Part shown: positions 1 through 7,139 of the stretch, piece by piece
Numbering within the stretch: position 1 is the first letter of the stretch
Layout of the letters: every line of letters begins with the position of its first letter
NCBI GenBank assembly: GCA_913043155.1
Contig: CAJWLY010000035.1
Span: 1 to 10,276 of the forward strand
DNA from: an uncultured Nitrospinaceae bacterium
GTDB taxonomy: Bacteria > Nitrospinota > Nitrospinia > Nitrospinales > VA-1
DNA: 10,276 bases
Direction: 5' to 3'
Position numbers and translations under genes: made by a program
Notes under the pieces: model-generated
Told to the model about the DNA's origin: nothing
Seen by the model: the letters and a program-made list of their open reading frames with translations, nothing else
Database searches by the model: none

Positions 1-96
1 TTTCAGCCCTGCTTACCATGCTCAATAGTTGCGCTACCGGGGTCGCCACGGTCAATATCGATAACGGGTTCGGAGCGGGTTGTATCGCACACAAAA
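1..96. other. Flank downstream of oleD-like gene, no supported gene
   Basis: On the minus strand this would be the start of whatever follows the reductase gene. One minus-strand frame stays open to the window edge from a TTG a few bases after the reductase stop, and another gives a peptide of about 30 codons starting with GTG. Neither resembles the beginning of OleA, OleB or OleC, and neither has a visible ribosome binding site. I see no terminator hairpin here. The stretch is too short to decide. Confidence 0.3.
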
Positions 97-1089
97 TCAA
101 CCTTCTTGGCGAGTGAAATACTCGACCAACCGATCCATCCCTTCTTCCAAGCTCACCACAGGGTTGTATCCGAAGTCCCTCCGCGCGCGTGATATGTTGA
201 AGTAATGGGAGGTGGCAAGTTGTGCCGCAAGAAACCGCGTCATGGGTGGTTCCGTTTTAACCCTTAACAACCCATATATTCCCTCCAGTAATGTACCTAG
301 AAGGGTTGCCATTTCGAACGAAACGGACCGCTCAGCCGGTGGTAGACCGAGTTTCCTTAACACGTCATCGATCCAGTTCCACAGCACGACAGGCTTTCCG
401 TCGCTCACGAAATAACAATTTCCCGCGACGTCTCCCTCCGGCTCCAAACGATCGCAGGCCTGCACATGCGCCTCTACAGCATTATCGATATAAATCATGT
501 CTACCCGGTTCATACCGTTACCTACGCGAACAAGTTTATTTCTGCGAGCACGTTCGATTAGCCGTGGCACCAGGTGCGGGTCACCTGGACCCCAAATTAG
601 GTGTGGACGCAGGCAGACGGTAGCCAATGCGGTTCCGTTGGCCTGCATGACTTGTTGCTCAGCCATGGCCTTCGTTTTCGGGTAATGACACAGGTAGGTT
701 TTCGGATACGGAGCGCTTTCGTCCACACCTTCTATGTCCTCTTGACCAAAGACTACGCTGGGGGAACTTGTATAGATTAGTTTTTTGACATTCTGCGCCC
801 GACAGGCGGCGATTACATTGCTCGTGCCCACAACATCAGTCTGGTAAAACTCGTTGTAATTGCCCCAGATGCCTGGAATCGCCGCCGTATGGAACACGAC
901 CGCCTGCCCTTTTAATGCGCGAGTCAGTGCGTCCCGGTTGCGTATGTCTACCTGAACACAATGGATCGATTTGTCGAATTGAGGAAAGGTACTTCGACCC
1001 AGAACAGTCACATCATCGCCGCGACCAAATAATCTTCGGGCTAGGTGGCTTCCGAGAAATCCACCGCCACCAGTGATCAAAACTTTCAT
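97..1089 (-). CDS. oleD: OleD-like NAD(P)-dependent 2-alkyl-3-oxoalkanoate reductase
   Basis: A 330-residue short-chain dehydrogenase of the extended (epimerase / 3-beta-hydroxysteroid dehydrogenase) class. The N-terminal Rossmann nucleotide-binding loop GGGGFLG is at residues 7-13, the catalytic YPKTK (Tyr136, Lys140) is present, and a TSS stretch at 107-109 supplies the usual serine. The C-terminal part (EPPMTRFLAAQL near 280-291, then ARRDFGYNP) looks specifically like OleD of long-chain olefin biosynthesis, not a sugar epimerase. Known OleD enzymes reduce the beta-keto acid made by OleA to a 2-alkyl-3-hydroxyalkanoate; OleC then forms a beta-lactone and OleB decarboxylates it to an olefin. 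No oleA, oleB or oleC is in the window, so pathway membership is inferred from sequence resemblance alone. The ATG start has no obvious Shine-Dalgarno; length is normal for the family. It could also be a related sterol or hopanoid-type dehydrogenase. Confidence 0.8.
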   Translation of the reverse strand: MKVLITGGGGFLGSHLARRLFGRGDDVTVLGRSTFPQFDKSIHCVQVDIRNRDALTRALKGQAVVFHTAAIPGIWGNYNEFYQTDVVGTSNVIAACRAQNVKKLIYTSSPSVVFGQEDIEGVDESAPYPKTYLCHYPKTKAMAEQQVMQANGTALATVCLRPHLIWGPGDPHLVPRLIERARRNKLVRVGNGMNRVDMIYIDNAVEAHVQACDRLEPEGDVAGNCYFVSDGKPVVLWNWIDDVLRKLGLPPAERSVSFEMATLLGTLLEGIYGLLRVKTEPPMTRFLAAQLATSHYFNISRARRDFGYNPVVSLEEGMDRLVEYFTRQEG

Positions 1090-1108
1090 AACCAGAATTT
1101 TTAATTGT

Positions 1109-1140
1109 AAATAAAAAATGCAGGCAATAAACCGATTGCC
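1109..1140 (-). terminator. Hairpin plus U-tract just upstream of oleD-like start
   Basis: On the minus strand a perfect 6-bp stem GGCAAT / ATTGCC (1140-1135 and 1128-1123) with a 6-base loop is followed within four bases by a run of six T, then further AT-rich sequence. This has the form of a factor-independent terminator. It could stop transcription arriving from the tsaD side, but it sits only about 20 bases before the oleD-like ATG, so it could also act as an attenuator. The stem is short and half AT, so strength is doubtful. Confidence 0.4.
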
Positions 1141-1314
1141 CCGTCCAGAATAAATATCATGTTAAAGTTTTCGTGTTTAAAATCACAGGAGTTTTTTCGT
1201 TTCACTAGAACTGCAGACGATGCACTATACAAGGTGGACAAAAGGAATCGGTGGGCACCGTTTTGCAAACCGAACCGCTGCCTACGAACTCCGAAATTCT
1301 TTAAAGAAAAAACT

Positions 1315-1650
1315 GTGAACCTCCAGCCGGAAAAATTCGGTAATCCCAAGTTTCTCTCACCTCTCTACCAACTGGCGTTGGATCAGTTTCATCAGAGCGC
1401 GCAGGCGCTTGATCTCTCTGATAATCTCATAGCCCGCATGAAGAGCCCAGATCGATCCATGATGGTGAGCTTGCCTATAAAATTGGACATATGGAACAGT
1501 ACAAACGTTTTATGGCTACCGGGTCCAGCACAACAACGCGCTAGGGCCGGGTAAAGGGGGGATCCGATACCATCCTAGCGTGACTCTCGGGGAGGTTGCC
1601 GCTCTGGCGATGTGGATGACGTGGAAAGGCGGGCTGTGGTAGTCGTCCTG
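1315..1650 (+). pseudogene. Glutamate dehydrogenase remnant (N-terminal part, frameshifted)
   Basis: Conceptual translation stitched across frames reads as the N-terminal dimerisation domain of Glu/Leu/Phe/Val dehydrogenases. Frame 1 from a possible GTG at 1315 gives LYQLALDQFHQSAQALDLSD and continues to SLPIKLD, ending near 1488. Frame 2 then gives YGTVQTFYGYRVQHNNALGP (1490 onward), GKGGIRYHPSVTLGEVAALA and MWMTWK (to 1627). GPGKGGIRYHP and the MTWK block are family hallmarks. The first shift is explained by one extra T at about 1490 (gac-a-T-atgga instead of gac-aat-gga). The second is at 1628-1632, where frame 2 hits a TAG at 1640 while frame 1 continues with AVVVVL, fitting the family's CAVVG. 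After that the similarity is lost; the catalytic lysine region and the whole NAD-binding domain are missing, and tsaD's 3' end begins at 1720. A dead remnant is much likelier than sequencing error. Confidence 0.8.
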
Positions 1651-1719
1651 AGAACTGTACTCAATACACTCTTTCCAATCCCACAGAGGAAGATAAGGAA
1701 GTTTTGATGAAGGAAAAGC

Positions 1720-2736
1720 TTAGGAGTCAAGTGCAAGACAGGCGGACGCATCCAGAGAAAGAGGATTGTCTCCGGAGAGCGGGTTGTCACGGCAACGGTA
1801 GTATCCGGCGCAGGCAATCATGGCGGCGTTATCGGTGCAATACACGGGCTTAGGAAAATAAGTTTTCATCCCCAGATCTTCACCTACAAGCGTAACACGT
1901 TCTCTCAGCGCCCCGTTGGCAGCGACCCCACCGCTAACAACGATCCTTTTTAATTCTTCCTGCTCGCAGGCGCGCATTAACTTAGTCACCAGTACATCGA
2001 TCACCGCCTCTTGAAATCCGGCAGAAATATCCGTATCGCTGATATCCAGTCGCTCCCCTCGCTCCCGCTTCGCAAGAAGGTTTCGCACCGAAGTTTTGAG
2101 CCCGCTGAAACTGAAATCAAGGGATCCGTTTCCCAGAAGGGCACGGGGAAAGCGATGTGCGTCGGGATCTCCCGAGCGCGCCTTAGCCTCGATGACGGGC
2201 CCCCCGGGGTACCCGAATTTTAACATCTTGGCGACTTTGTCAAAGGACTCTCCTGCGGCATCGTCGCGCGTGCGCCCAAGAATACGGTACTTGCCGAATC
2301 CATCAACCCGATAAAGCTCAGTGTGCCCACCGGAAACGGCCAGTGCCACAAATGGAAATTCGACAGGCTCCTCCAGAAAGATGGCCAGCAGATGCCCTTC
2401 AAGATGATTGACACCGAGGAGAGGTTTCTTAAGTGCGTAGGCGATTCCTTTGGCCGTATTGAGTCCGACCAAAAGACTGGCGACGAGTCCAGGTCCCATG
2501 GTAGCAGCAATCAGATCGATATCTTTGAGGGTGACTCCAGCCTCTTCGATTGCTTGTTCTATAACCGGATGGATACACTCTATATGGGACCGGCCCGCAA
2601 GTTCCGGAACAATCCCACCATATTTAGAGTGAATCTTGATTTGATCGGAAACAATACTGGATAAAAGCTCCGTCCCATCGAGCAAAACGGCGGCGGCCGT
2701 TTCGTCGCAAGAAGTTTCTATACCGAGAACTAGCAT
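1720..2736 (-). CDS. tsaD: tRNA N6-adenosine threonylcarbamoyltransferase TsaD
   Basis: A full-length 338-residue TsaD (Kae1/YgjD) protein. It transfers the threonylcarbamoyl group from threonylcarbamoyl-AMP to A37 of ANN-decoding tRNAs in the cytoplasm, working with TsaB and TsaE. Visible hallmarks are the ASKHA start LGIETSCDET (4-13), the metal-binding HLEGH (His111, His115) with Asp302 of TDNAAM as third ligand, SGGHTELY (135-142), AGESFDKVAKML (161-172), SFSGLKTSVRNL (209-220) and SGGVAANGALRE (268-279). The ATG lies 19 bases after the ctpA stop, so it is probably the last gene of the ftsE-ftsX-envC-ctpA transcript; no clear Shine-Dalgarno precedes it. The C-terminal tail holds a tandem DNPLSG-DNPLSL whose two copies differ only at synonymous positions. 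An essential housekeeping gene with all key residues intact. Confidence 0.97.
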   Translation of the reverse strand: MLVLGIETSCDETAAAVLLDGTELLSSIVSDQIKIHSKYGGIVPELAGRSHIECIHPVIEQAIEEAGVTLKDIDLIAATMGPGLVASLLVGLNTAKGIAYALKKPLLGVNHLEGHLLAIFLEEPVEFPFVALAVSGGHTELYRVDGFGKYRILGRTRDDAAGESFDKVAKMLKFGYPGGPVIEAKARSGDPDAHRFPRALLGNGSLDFSFSGLKTSVRNLLAKRERGERLDISDTDISAGFQEAVIDVLVTKLMRACEQEELKRIVVSGGVAANGALRERVTLVGEDLGMKTYFPKPVYCTDNAAMIACAGYYRCRDNPLSGDNPLSLDASACLALDS

Positions 2737-2755
2737 GATTGAAAACTGGGCAAGT

Positions 2756-4216
2756 TCAGTGAGCTTGACCCAGGGTCAGGTGGGCGGAGCCACCATTCTT
2801 ACCCTGGGACTTGAGCGTACCGACCATAATATCCCATCCGGAAAGCAGGGATACAGCATAACGGAGTTGGTTATCTTTTTCCAAATCCTCTTCCAGAGCG
2901 GTTCTTTCCTTGTCTTTACTCAACGATTCCTGAATTTCCCCTTCCACACCATCTCCAATACTGGATTTGCCTTTGAGGTGTTTCTTTAGGTCCTTTTCGC
3001 GAAGAAACCGACGCATTCGCTCTTTTTCAGATGTTTCTTTTTTTACGTCTTCATCTTTCTCGGCACCATCTGCGTCTCTATTTTTTCTTTCCACAAGTAT
3101 ATCAGGAACGATACCTTTTTCCTGGATTACGCGTCCACTCGGCGTATAGTAGCGCGCCGTCGTGAGCCTGAGCGCTGATCCATCGCTGAGAGGAATGATG
3201 GTTTGGACTGACCCTTTGCCGAAGGTTGGTGCCCCGACAACAACGGCCCGGCCAAGATCCTGAAGTGCGCCTGCTACGATCTCGGAAGCGCTGGCGCTTC
3301 CACCGTTGACCAGCACAATCATGGGATAGCTCACTCGCTTACCCGTATCGTGAGTCGTGAAGCGCATGTTCTGATCTTCGCTTCGCCCCTTGGTGTAAAC
3401 GATTAGGTTTTCTTCATCAAGAAAGCGATCAGATACCTCGACCGCCTGATTCAAAAGCCCACCCGGGTTATTTCGAACATCGAGGATCAGTTTACGGATT
3501 CCCTTCTCTTCAAGGGCAGCCAGGGCCTTGTCGAGATCGGCAGACGTGGCCTTCGAGAAACTCCTGATTTTGATATACCCGATATCATCGTTATACACCT
3601 TCTTTTTAATGTTCTGAATTTTAATAATGTCTCTGACGATTTGAAAGTCCAGCGGTTTTTCCAGACCCTCGCGAAAAATAGTGATGTTGATGGACGTGCC
3701 GATCTCACCACGCATGTTAGAAACTGCGTCGGTGAGGGTCATGTCCAAGGTTGAATCACCTTCAATCTTGATGATTTTATCGCCGGCCTGAATACCCGCG
3801 TTGAATGCCGGGGTACCTTCTATCGGCGAAACGACGGTCAATACCCCGCTGCGGATGCTAATCTCGATACCAAGTCCGCCGAACTTTCCAGAGGTCTCCA
3901 CCTTCATATCCTGAAAAGCTTTTGGCGGTAAATATGAGGTATGCGGGTCGAGCGCCTTGACCATTCCTCGAATCGCTCCTTCAATGAGAGTTTTGCTCTC
4001 AACGGGCTCAACATAAGAGGACTCAATTAGAGAAAAAATTTCGGAAAAAACTTTTAGCCGCTCATAGGTGTTTCCTCCTTCGCCCGAAACATCCATCTCC
4101 TTTGCATTGACCTGAGCCGAACACATAAAAATCATTAAAAACAAGCAAGCCAGAGCCGAAGAGATGCTCACCGATCGATTCCATGAATTGGACTGAATTT
4201 GAGCCTTGAAGTACAT
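2756..4216 (-). CDS. ctpA: S41 family carboxy-terminal processing protease (CtpA-like)
   Basis: A periplasmic PDZ-containing serine protease of about 486 residues. In the version counted from the upstream TTG: an N-terminal hydrophobic segment at 19-36 ending in a signal-peptidase-like AQVNA, a helical domain to about 100, a PDZ domain at about 113-185 (GGLGIEI, AGIQAGDKI) and the S41 core at about 205-375. The catalytic Ser310 lies in GGSASASE and Lys335 in PTFGKGSVQ, with Gln339 completing the arrangement; the 25-residue Ser-Lys spacing matches E. coli Prc. A lysine- and glutamate-rich extension of about 110 residues follows. Such proteases trim or degrade envelope proteins, in some bacteria peptidoglycan hydrolases. 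Here it sits between the amidase activator envC and tsaD, which suggests a cell-wall role (inference). ATG at 4216 is preferred to the adjoining TTG at 4219; AGGGAG precedes both. Confidence 0.94.
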   Translation of the reverse strand: MYFKAQIQSNSWNRSVSISSALACLFLMIFMCSAQVNAKEMDVSGEGGNTYERLKVFSEIFSLIESSYVEPVESKTLIEGAIRGMVKALDPHTSYLPPKAFQDMKVETSGKFGGLGIEISIRSGVLTVVSPIEGTPAFNAGIQAGDKIIKIEGDSTLDMTLTDAVSNMRGEIGTSINITIFREGLEKPLDFQIVRDIIKIQNIKKKVYNDDIGYIKIRSFSKATSADLDKALAALEEKGIRKLILDVRNNPGGLLNQAVEVSDRFLDEENLIVYTKGRSEDQNMRFTTHDTGKRVSYPMIVLVNGGSASASEIVAGALQDLGRAVVVGAPTFGKGSVQTIIPLSDGSALRLTTARYYTPSGRVIQEKGIVPDILVERKNRDADGAEKDEDVKKETSEKERMRRFLREKDLKKHLKGKSSIGDGVEGEIQESLSKDKERTALEEDLEKDNQLRYAVSLLSGWDIMVGTLKSQGKNGGSAHLTLGQAH

Positions 4217-4227
4217 CAATTAAGATT

Positions 4228-4233
4228 CTCCCT
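4228..4233 (-). promoter_or_regulatory. Shine-Dalgarno of ctpA
   Basis: AGGGAG on the minus strand lies 11 bases before the ATG at 4216 and 8 bases before the in-frame TTG immediately upstream. Spacing slightly favours TTG and codon preference favours ATG; the two starts differ by one residue. The 70-base gap between envC and ctpA is the longest within the block and is AT-rich at its envC end. Confidence 0.6.
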
Positions 4234-4286
4234 AAAAGTTTTTACTGTAAATGGATGGATGTCGGACTGGGACAGACACTTTTAAT

Positions 4287-5474
4287 TTATTTTTTTAATC
4301 GCTGAAACCAAGTAGTCGGCTCAACTGGTTTCCCTTTGTGTCGTATCTCAAAATACAGTGCCTCGCCGACCAGAGATCCGGTATCACCTGTTCGCCCAAT
4401 GATCTGACCGGAACGCACGCGCTTTCCCACAGTGGCGACAACTTCATCTAAATGGCCATACAGCGTGTGATAGTCCTTACCGTGCCCAAGAATAATCAGG
4501 TTGCCGTATCCCTCAAGCGCCCCGGTATAAAGAACTTTCCCCTCAAACACGGACCGAACGGGCGTTCCCCGGCTGGAGCGGATATTGATCCCATTATATA
4601 CGATATAGGTATCATATTGTTTATCTCTTTTCCGCCCGAATTTATTGAGAAAACGCCCCTTCACCGGAACGGGAAGCCATCCTTTTTTGTCGGTAATATC
4701 CAGCCCCTCGCCCTGAGTCAGTTTCTGTTCAAGCCGGGCGATAATCTGGTTCAAATCCTTGGTGGATTTCAATTGCTCTTCTTGGATTTTTTTGTTGGTC
4801 CTTATTTCTTTTTTGAGCCTTTTTAGAAAAACCTGTCTTTCAGATTTTTCCTTCTCTATTTCCAGTCGTTTGCTTGCCACCGACCCCTGCAACATGAGAA
4901 GTTTTTCGCGAGCCTGTAACAAAATCTCCTTTTTCTGATTTAGAGCATCGAACTGTCTGTTGTATTTCTGAAACAACGCGCCGTCATAATCTGCCACAAT
5001 TTTCATATATCTGATCCGTTGCAACAAGTCGTTGAAATCACCCGAGGCGAATAAAACTTTGATAGGGAAAAGACTCCCTTCCTTGTAAATAGTGCGAAGC
5101 CTTTGAATGCGGGCCTTCCGATGTCGGGAGACTTGTTGTTCCATGACTGTAATTCGTTTACTCAGTAGTGCGATCCTCTTTTTGTTTTTTCCCATGTTGT
5201 AATTATAAATATTGAGTTCCCTCTTTCGCACCTTCAACTGATCATCCAGAATCCGCAATTTTTTTAAACTGGAAGATTCCTTACTTCCCAACCGAGAAAG
5301 GGCTAGATTGTTCTTGTTGATCTGCATTTGCAATTTATTACGTTCTTTTTTCTCTTTAGCAAGTAAATCGTTGATCTCATTACTCTTGGGATCACGGGCA
5401 TCAGCTGGAATAACTGCCATCGCGCTCACAAGAAAAAATGACGCGAAAATCATCCAGCTGAACCATCTTTTCAT
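4287..5474 (-). CDS. envC: Murein hydrolase activator EnvC (coiled coil plus degenerate LytM domain)
   Basis: A 395-residue periplasmic protein. It has a signal peptide at 1-26 (basic MKRW, hydrophobic core, ADA cleavage site), a long charged coiled-coil region at about 30-255 and an M23/LytM domain at about 285-390. The peptidase site is degenerate: in the HxxxD position residues are Tyr293 and Asn297, and the HxH position reads Ala372-Leu-Tyr374. Only the YGHL histidine (341) remains. The ending LYFEIRHKGKPVEPTTWF closely follows E. coli EnvC, a non-enzymatic activator that binds the FtsX periplasmic loop and turns on division amidases. The gene directly follows ftsX, with a 4-bp ATGA overlap and a strong GGAGGA, in agreement with that partnership. 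No amidase gene is in the window. I infer activation of a septal AmiA/B/C-type amidase encoded elsewhere. Confidence 0.93.
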   Translation of the reverse strand: MKRWFSWMIFASFFLVSAMAVIPADARDPKSNEINDLLAKEKKERNKLQMQINKNNLALSRLGSKESSSLKKLRILDDQLKVRKRELNIYNYNMGKNKKRIALLSKRITVMEQQVSRHRKARIQRLRTIYKEGSLFPIKVLFASGDFNDLLQRIRYMKIVADYDGALFQKYNRQFDALNQKKEILLQAREKLLMLQGSVASKRLEIEKEKSERQVFLKRLKKEIRTNKKIQEEQLKSTKDLNQIIARLEQKLTQGEGLDITDKKGWLPVPVKGRFLNKFGRKRDKQYDTYIVYNGINIRSSRGTPVRSVFEGKVLYTGALEGYGNLIILGHGKDYHTLYGHLDEVVATVGKRVRSGQIIGRTGDTGSLVGEALYFEIRHKGKPVEPTTWFQRLKK

Positions 5475-6379
5475 CGCCTGTCCTCCGAATGAAGAAACTG
5501 GTTAATGGAAATCAGGCTCCCTACCCATCCGATAATCACACCCGCCAAGAGCATGGGCCAGAGAAACGACTGGGTGATGAATTGCAGGTCAGCCCCTCGG
5601 AAAATGGATTCCAGAGATCCTTGGAATTGGAGCTTTATATAGAGATGAACTAATTTTATAAGACCCAGCGCAATCCCTACCCCACCAATCCCCTGGACCA
5701 CGCCTTCCAGGATCAGCGGCACTTTGATGGATCGGTGGGTTGCGCCAACCAACAACATCAGTTCAATTTCCTCCCGCCGGGAAAAAATTGAAAGTTTTAT
5801 TGTATTCGAGATAATCAAAACCAACCCAACACCCAAAATTCCGCCTACTGCCAGAATGAAAAAGCGAAGAAAAATCATAAAATTTTCAAACTTGGAAATC
5901 CATTTTTCACCATACTCCATCGACTCGATCCCTTCGCCCTCGCGCAACTCATCAACAAGCTGACGTATATGCTTCAGTCGGTCCAGCCCCTCTTTGAATC
6001 TCAGGCTATAGGATGCGGGAAGTGGATTAAGGTCGAGTCCGGCAACGAATCCAGATTTCTCGGCGAAGGTACTTTTAAAGTTTTTCCACGCGCTGTCACG
6101 GGAGATAAAATGGACTGAATCAATGTGCTCGTTATCATCGAACAGCTTTTTCAGCGCTTTCAACCGAGTGTTGGAAATCCCATCATCCAAGTAAATGACG
6201 AGTTGAACCTGCTTGCTCCAAGTAGAAAGCAGTGCGTTAAGGTTGGCGTGTACTAGAAAAAATAGGCCCAGAATGGAAAAGGCGACCGCGACTGTAGCCA
6301 CAGACAACATAAATACCTGTCTGTTGGCCTTAATGTTGAGGCCGGTAGTCCTCAGCGTGTTGGCTAAAAAAGAAACCAT
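5471..6379 (-). CDS. ftsX: Cell division protein FtsX (permease-like)
   Basis: A 302-residue inner-membrane protein with the FtsX layout: a short cytoplasmic N-terminus, TM1 at about 22-44, a periplasmic domain at about 45-165, TM2 at about 168-192, TM3 at about 221-245 and TM4 at about 272-295. The conserved cytoplasmic stretch SNTIKLSIFSRREEIELMLL follows TM2, as in other FtsX proteins. FtsX pairs with the FtsE ATPase at the septum. It is not thought to transport anything; instead it passes ATP-driven shape changes to EnvC through its periplasmic loop to license peptidoglycan splitting. It starts 10 bases after the ftsE stop with only a weak GAGA-type ribosome site, and overlaps envC by 4 bp. 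Confidence 0.95.
   Translation of the reverse strand: MVSFLANTLRTTGLNIKANRQVFMLSVATVAVAFSILGLFFLVHANLNALLSTWSKQVQLVIYLDDGISNTRLKALKKLFDDNEHIDSVHFISRDSAWKNFKSTFAEKSGFVAGLDLNPLPASYSLRFKEGLDRLKHIRQLVDELREGEGIESMEYGEKWISKFENFMIFLRFFILAVGGILGVGLVLIISNTIKLSIFSRREEIELMLLVGATHRSIKVPLILEGVVQGIGGVGIALGLIKLVHLYIKLQFQGSLESIFRGADLQFITQSFLWPMLLAGVIIGWVGSLISINQFLHSEDRR
5481..5486 (-). promoter_or_regulatory. Strong Shine-Dalgarno of envC inside ftsX
   Basis: GGAGGA on the minus strand ends six bases before the envC ATG and lies within the last codons of ftsX. It fixes the envC start and, with the ATGA stop/start overlap, implies translational coupling, so FtsX and EnvC would be made in balanced amounts. 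Confidence 0.85.
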
Positions 6380-6389
6380 TGTCTCAAGT

Positions 6390-7040
6390 TTAAATTATTT
6401 TTCCGCGGTTTAGAGTTAAAAGACGGTGATTTTGAGCCCGCAACATTTCCAAACTATGGGTCGCGAAAATCACAGTTTTTCCTTCCTGGTTGATTTTCTC
6501 GAAAAGATTCAGGATTTTTAGGGAGATTTCCGGATCCAGGTTACCCGTAGGCTCATCAGCTAGAATGATTTTTGGATTGTTAACGAGAGCACGAGCGATG
6601 GCAACCCGCTGCTGCTCTCCTCCGGAAAGTTGAAGTGGGTAAGCATCTTTCTTAGGGGTGAGGCCCACACTCTTGAGCACTTCCCAAGTTCTGGTCCGGA
6701 TGGTTTTAGAAGGAACACCGATCACTTCCTGAGCAAATGAGATATTTTCAAAAACGGTTTTCTTCGGCAAGAGTTTGTAATCCTGAAAAACCACCCCGAT
6801 ATCTCGGCGCAGGAAGAACAAGTTCTCCTCACTGAGTTTGCCCACATTGACACCATTAACCAATACTTGGCCTCGGTCGTACTTCTCCCCTCCGAATAGA
6901 ATTTTAAAAAGAGTGGTCTTGCCTGCACCGCTCGGGCCGGTCAGAAAAACGAACTCTCCATCCTTAACTGAGAAAGAAATGTCAGCCAGGGCGGGAGCGC
7001 CTCCACCATATGTCTTGATTAAATTGAAAACCTGAATCAT
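6390..7040 (-). CDS. ftsE: Cell division ATP-binding protein FtsE
   Basis: A 216-residue ABC ATPase of normal FtsE length. It carries Walker A GPSGAGKT (35-42, Lys41), a Q-loop glutamine at 86 in VVFQDYKLL, the signature LSGGEQQR (138-145), Walker B IILADEPTGNLD with Glu163, and the H-loop His195 in FATHSLEML. VVFQDYKLLPKKTVFENI is typical of FtsE and close to LolD-type ATPases, but the following ftsX settles the identity. FtsE sits on the cytoplasmic face, binds FtsX and links ATP hydrolysis, and in E. coli FtsZ, to amidase activation outside the membrane. It appears to be the first gene of the block. The 99 bases upstream hold a terminator-like hairpin and AT-rich sequence that could contain a promoter, though I could not pick a convincing -35/-10 pair. 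No Shine-Dalgarno is evident. Confidence 0.96.
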   Translation of the reverse strand: MIQVFNLIKTYGGGAPALADISFSVKDGEFVFLTGPSGAGKTTLFKILFGGEKYDRGQVLVNGVNVGKLSEENLFFLRRDIGVVFQDYKLLPKKTVFENISFAQEVIGVPSKTIRTRTWEVLKSVGLTPKKDAYPLQLSGGEQQRVAIARALVNNPKIILADEPTGNLDPEISLKILNLFEKINQEGKTVIFATHSLEMLRAQNHRLLTLNRGKII

Positions 7041-7083
7041 TCAGGGTGCGGTGAGGTTTTTGGGTTATTTAATAGATTTTAAC

Positions 7084-7136
7084 TTCTAAAAAGGAAAAGT
7101 GACCCTTTGGAATTTCCAATGGCGGTGCGTGGGTCA
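7084..7136 (-). terminator. Nested hairpin with T-rich tail between unknown gene and ftsE
   Basis: Just after the stop of the unknown gene, the minus strand carries outer arms TGACCC (7136-7131) and GGGTCA (7105-7100). They enclose a perfect 13-base palindrome, TTGGAATTTCCAA in plus-strand reading (7107-7119). The sequence then runs into CTTTTCCTTTTT. This is consistent with an imperfect factor-independent terminator insulating ftsE from upstream transcription. The unequal spacing of the arms makes it less than ideal; the inner palindrome could instead be a protein-binding site for ftsE control. Confidence 0.45.
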
Positions 7137-7139
7137 AGA

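Noticed and set aside
1249..1260. Small hairpin CGGT-GGGC-ACCG followed by TTTT on the plus strand.
   Set aside because: A 4-bp stem with a short T run is too weak to call a terminator, and no gene ends just before it.
1101..1349. Minus-strand frame of 82 codons upstream of the oleD-like gene.
   Set aside because: No ribosome site, skewed composition, and it overlaps the hairpin and the GDH remnant; likely non-coding.
1650..1740. A protein-like stretch in frame 3 after the GDH remnant (TLSNPTEEDKEVLMKEKLRS).
   Set aside because: It has no start and runs on antisense into tsaD, and I recognise no family. It might be a second gene scrap joined by the deletion, but the support is too thin to annotate.
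2766..2778. Perfect palindrome TGACCCAGGGTCA at the 3' end of ctpA, sharing its half-sites with the hairpin near 7100-7136.
   Set aside because: It lies in the last codons of ctpA with no T tract after it. Two short matches in 10 kb can be chance, so no operator is called.
4287..5474. Annotation as an active M23 endopeptidase.
   Set aside because: The zinc-ligand positions HxxxD and HxH are substituted; only one active-site histidine remains, as expected for an EnvC activator.
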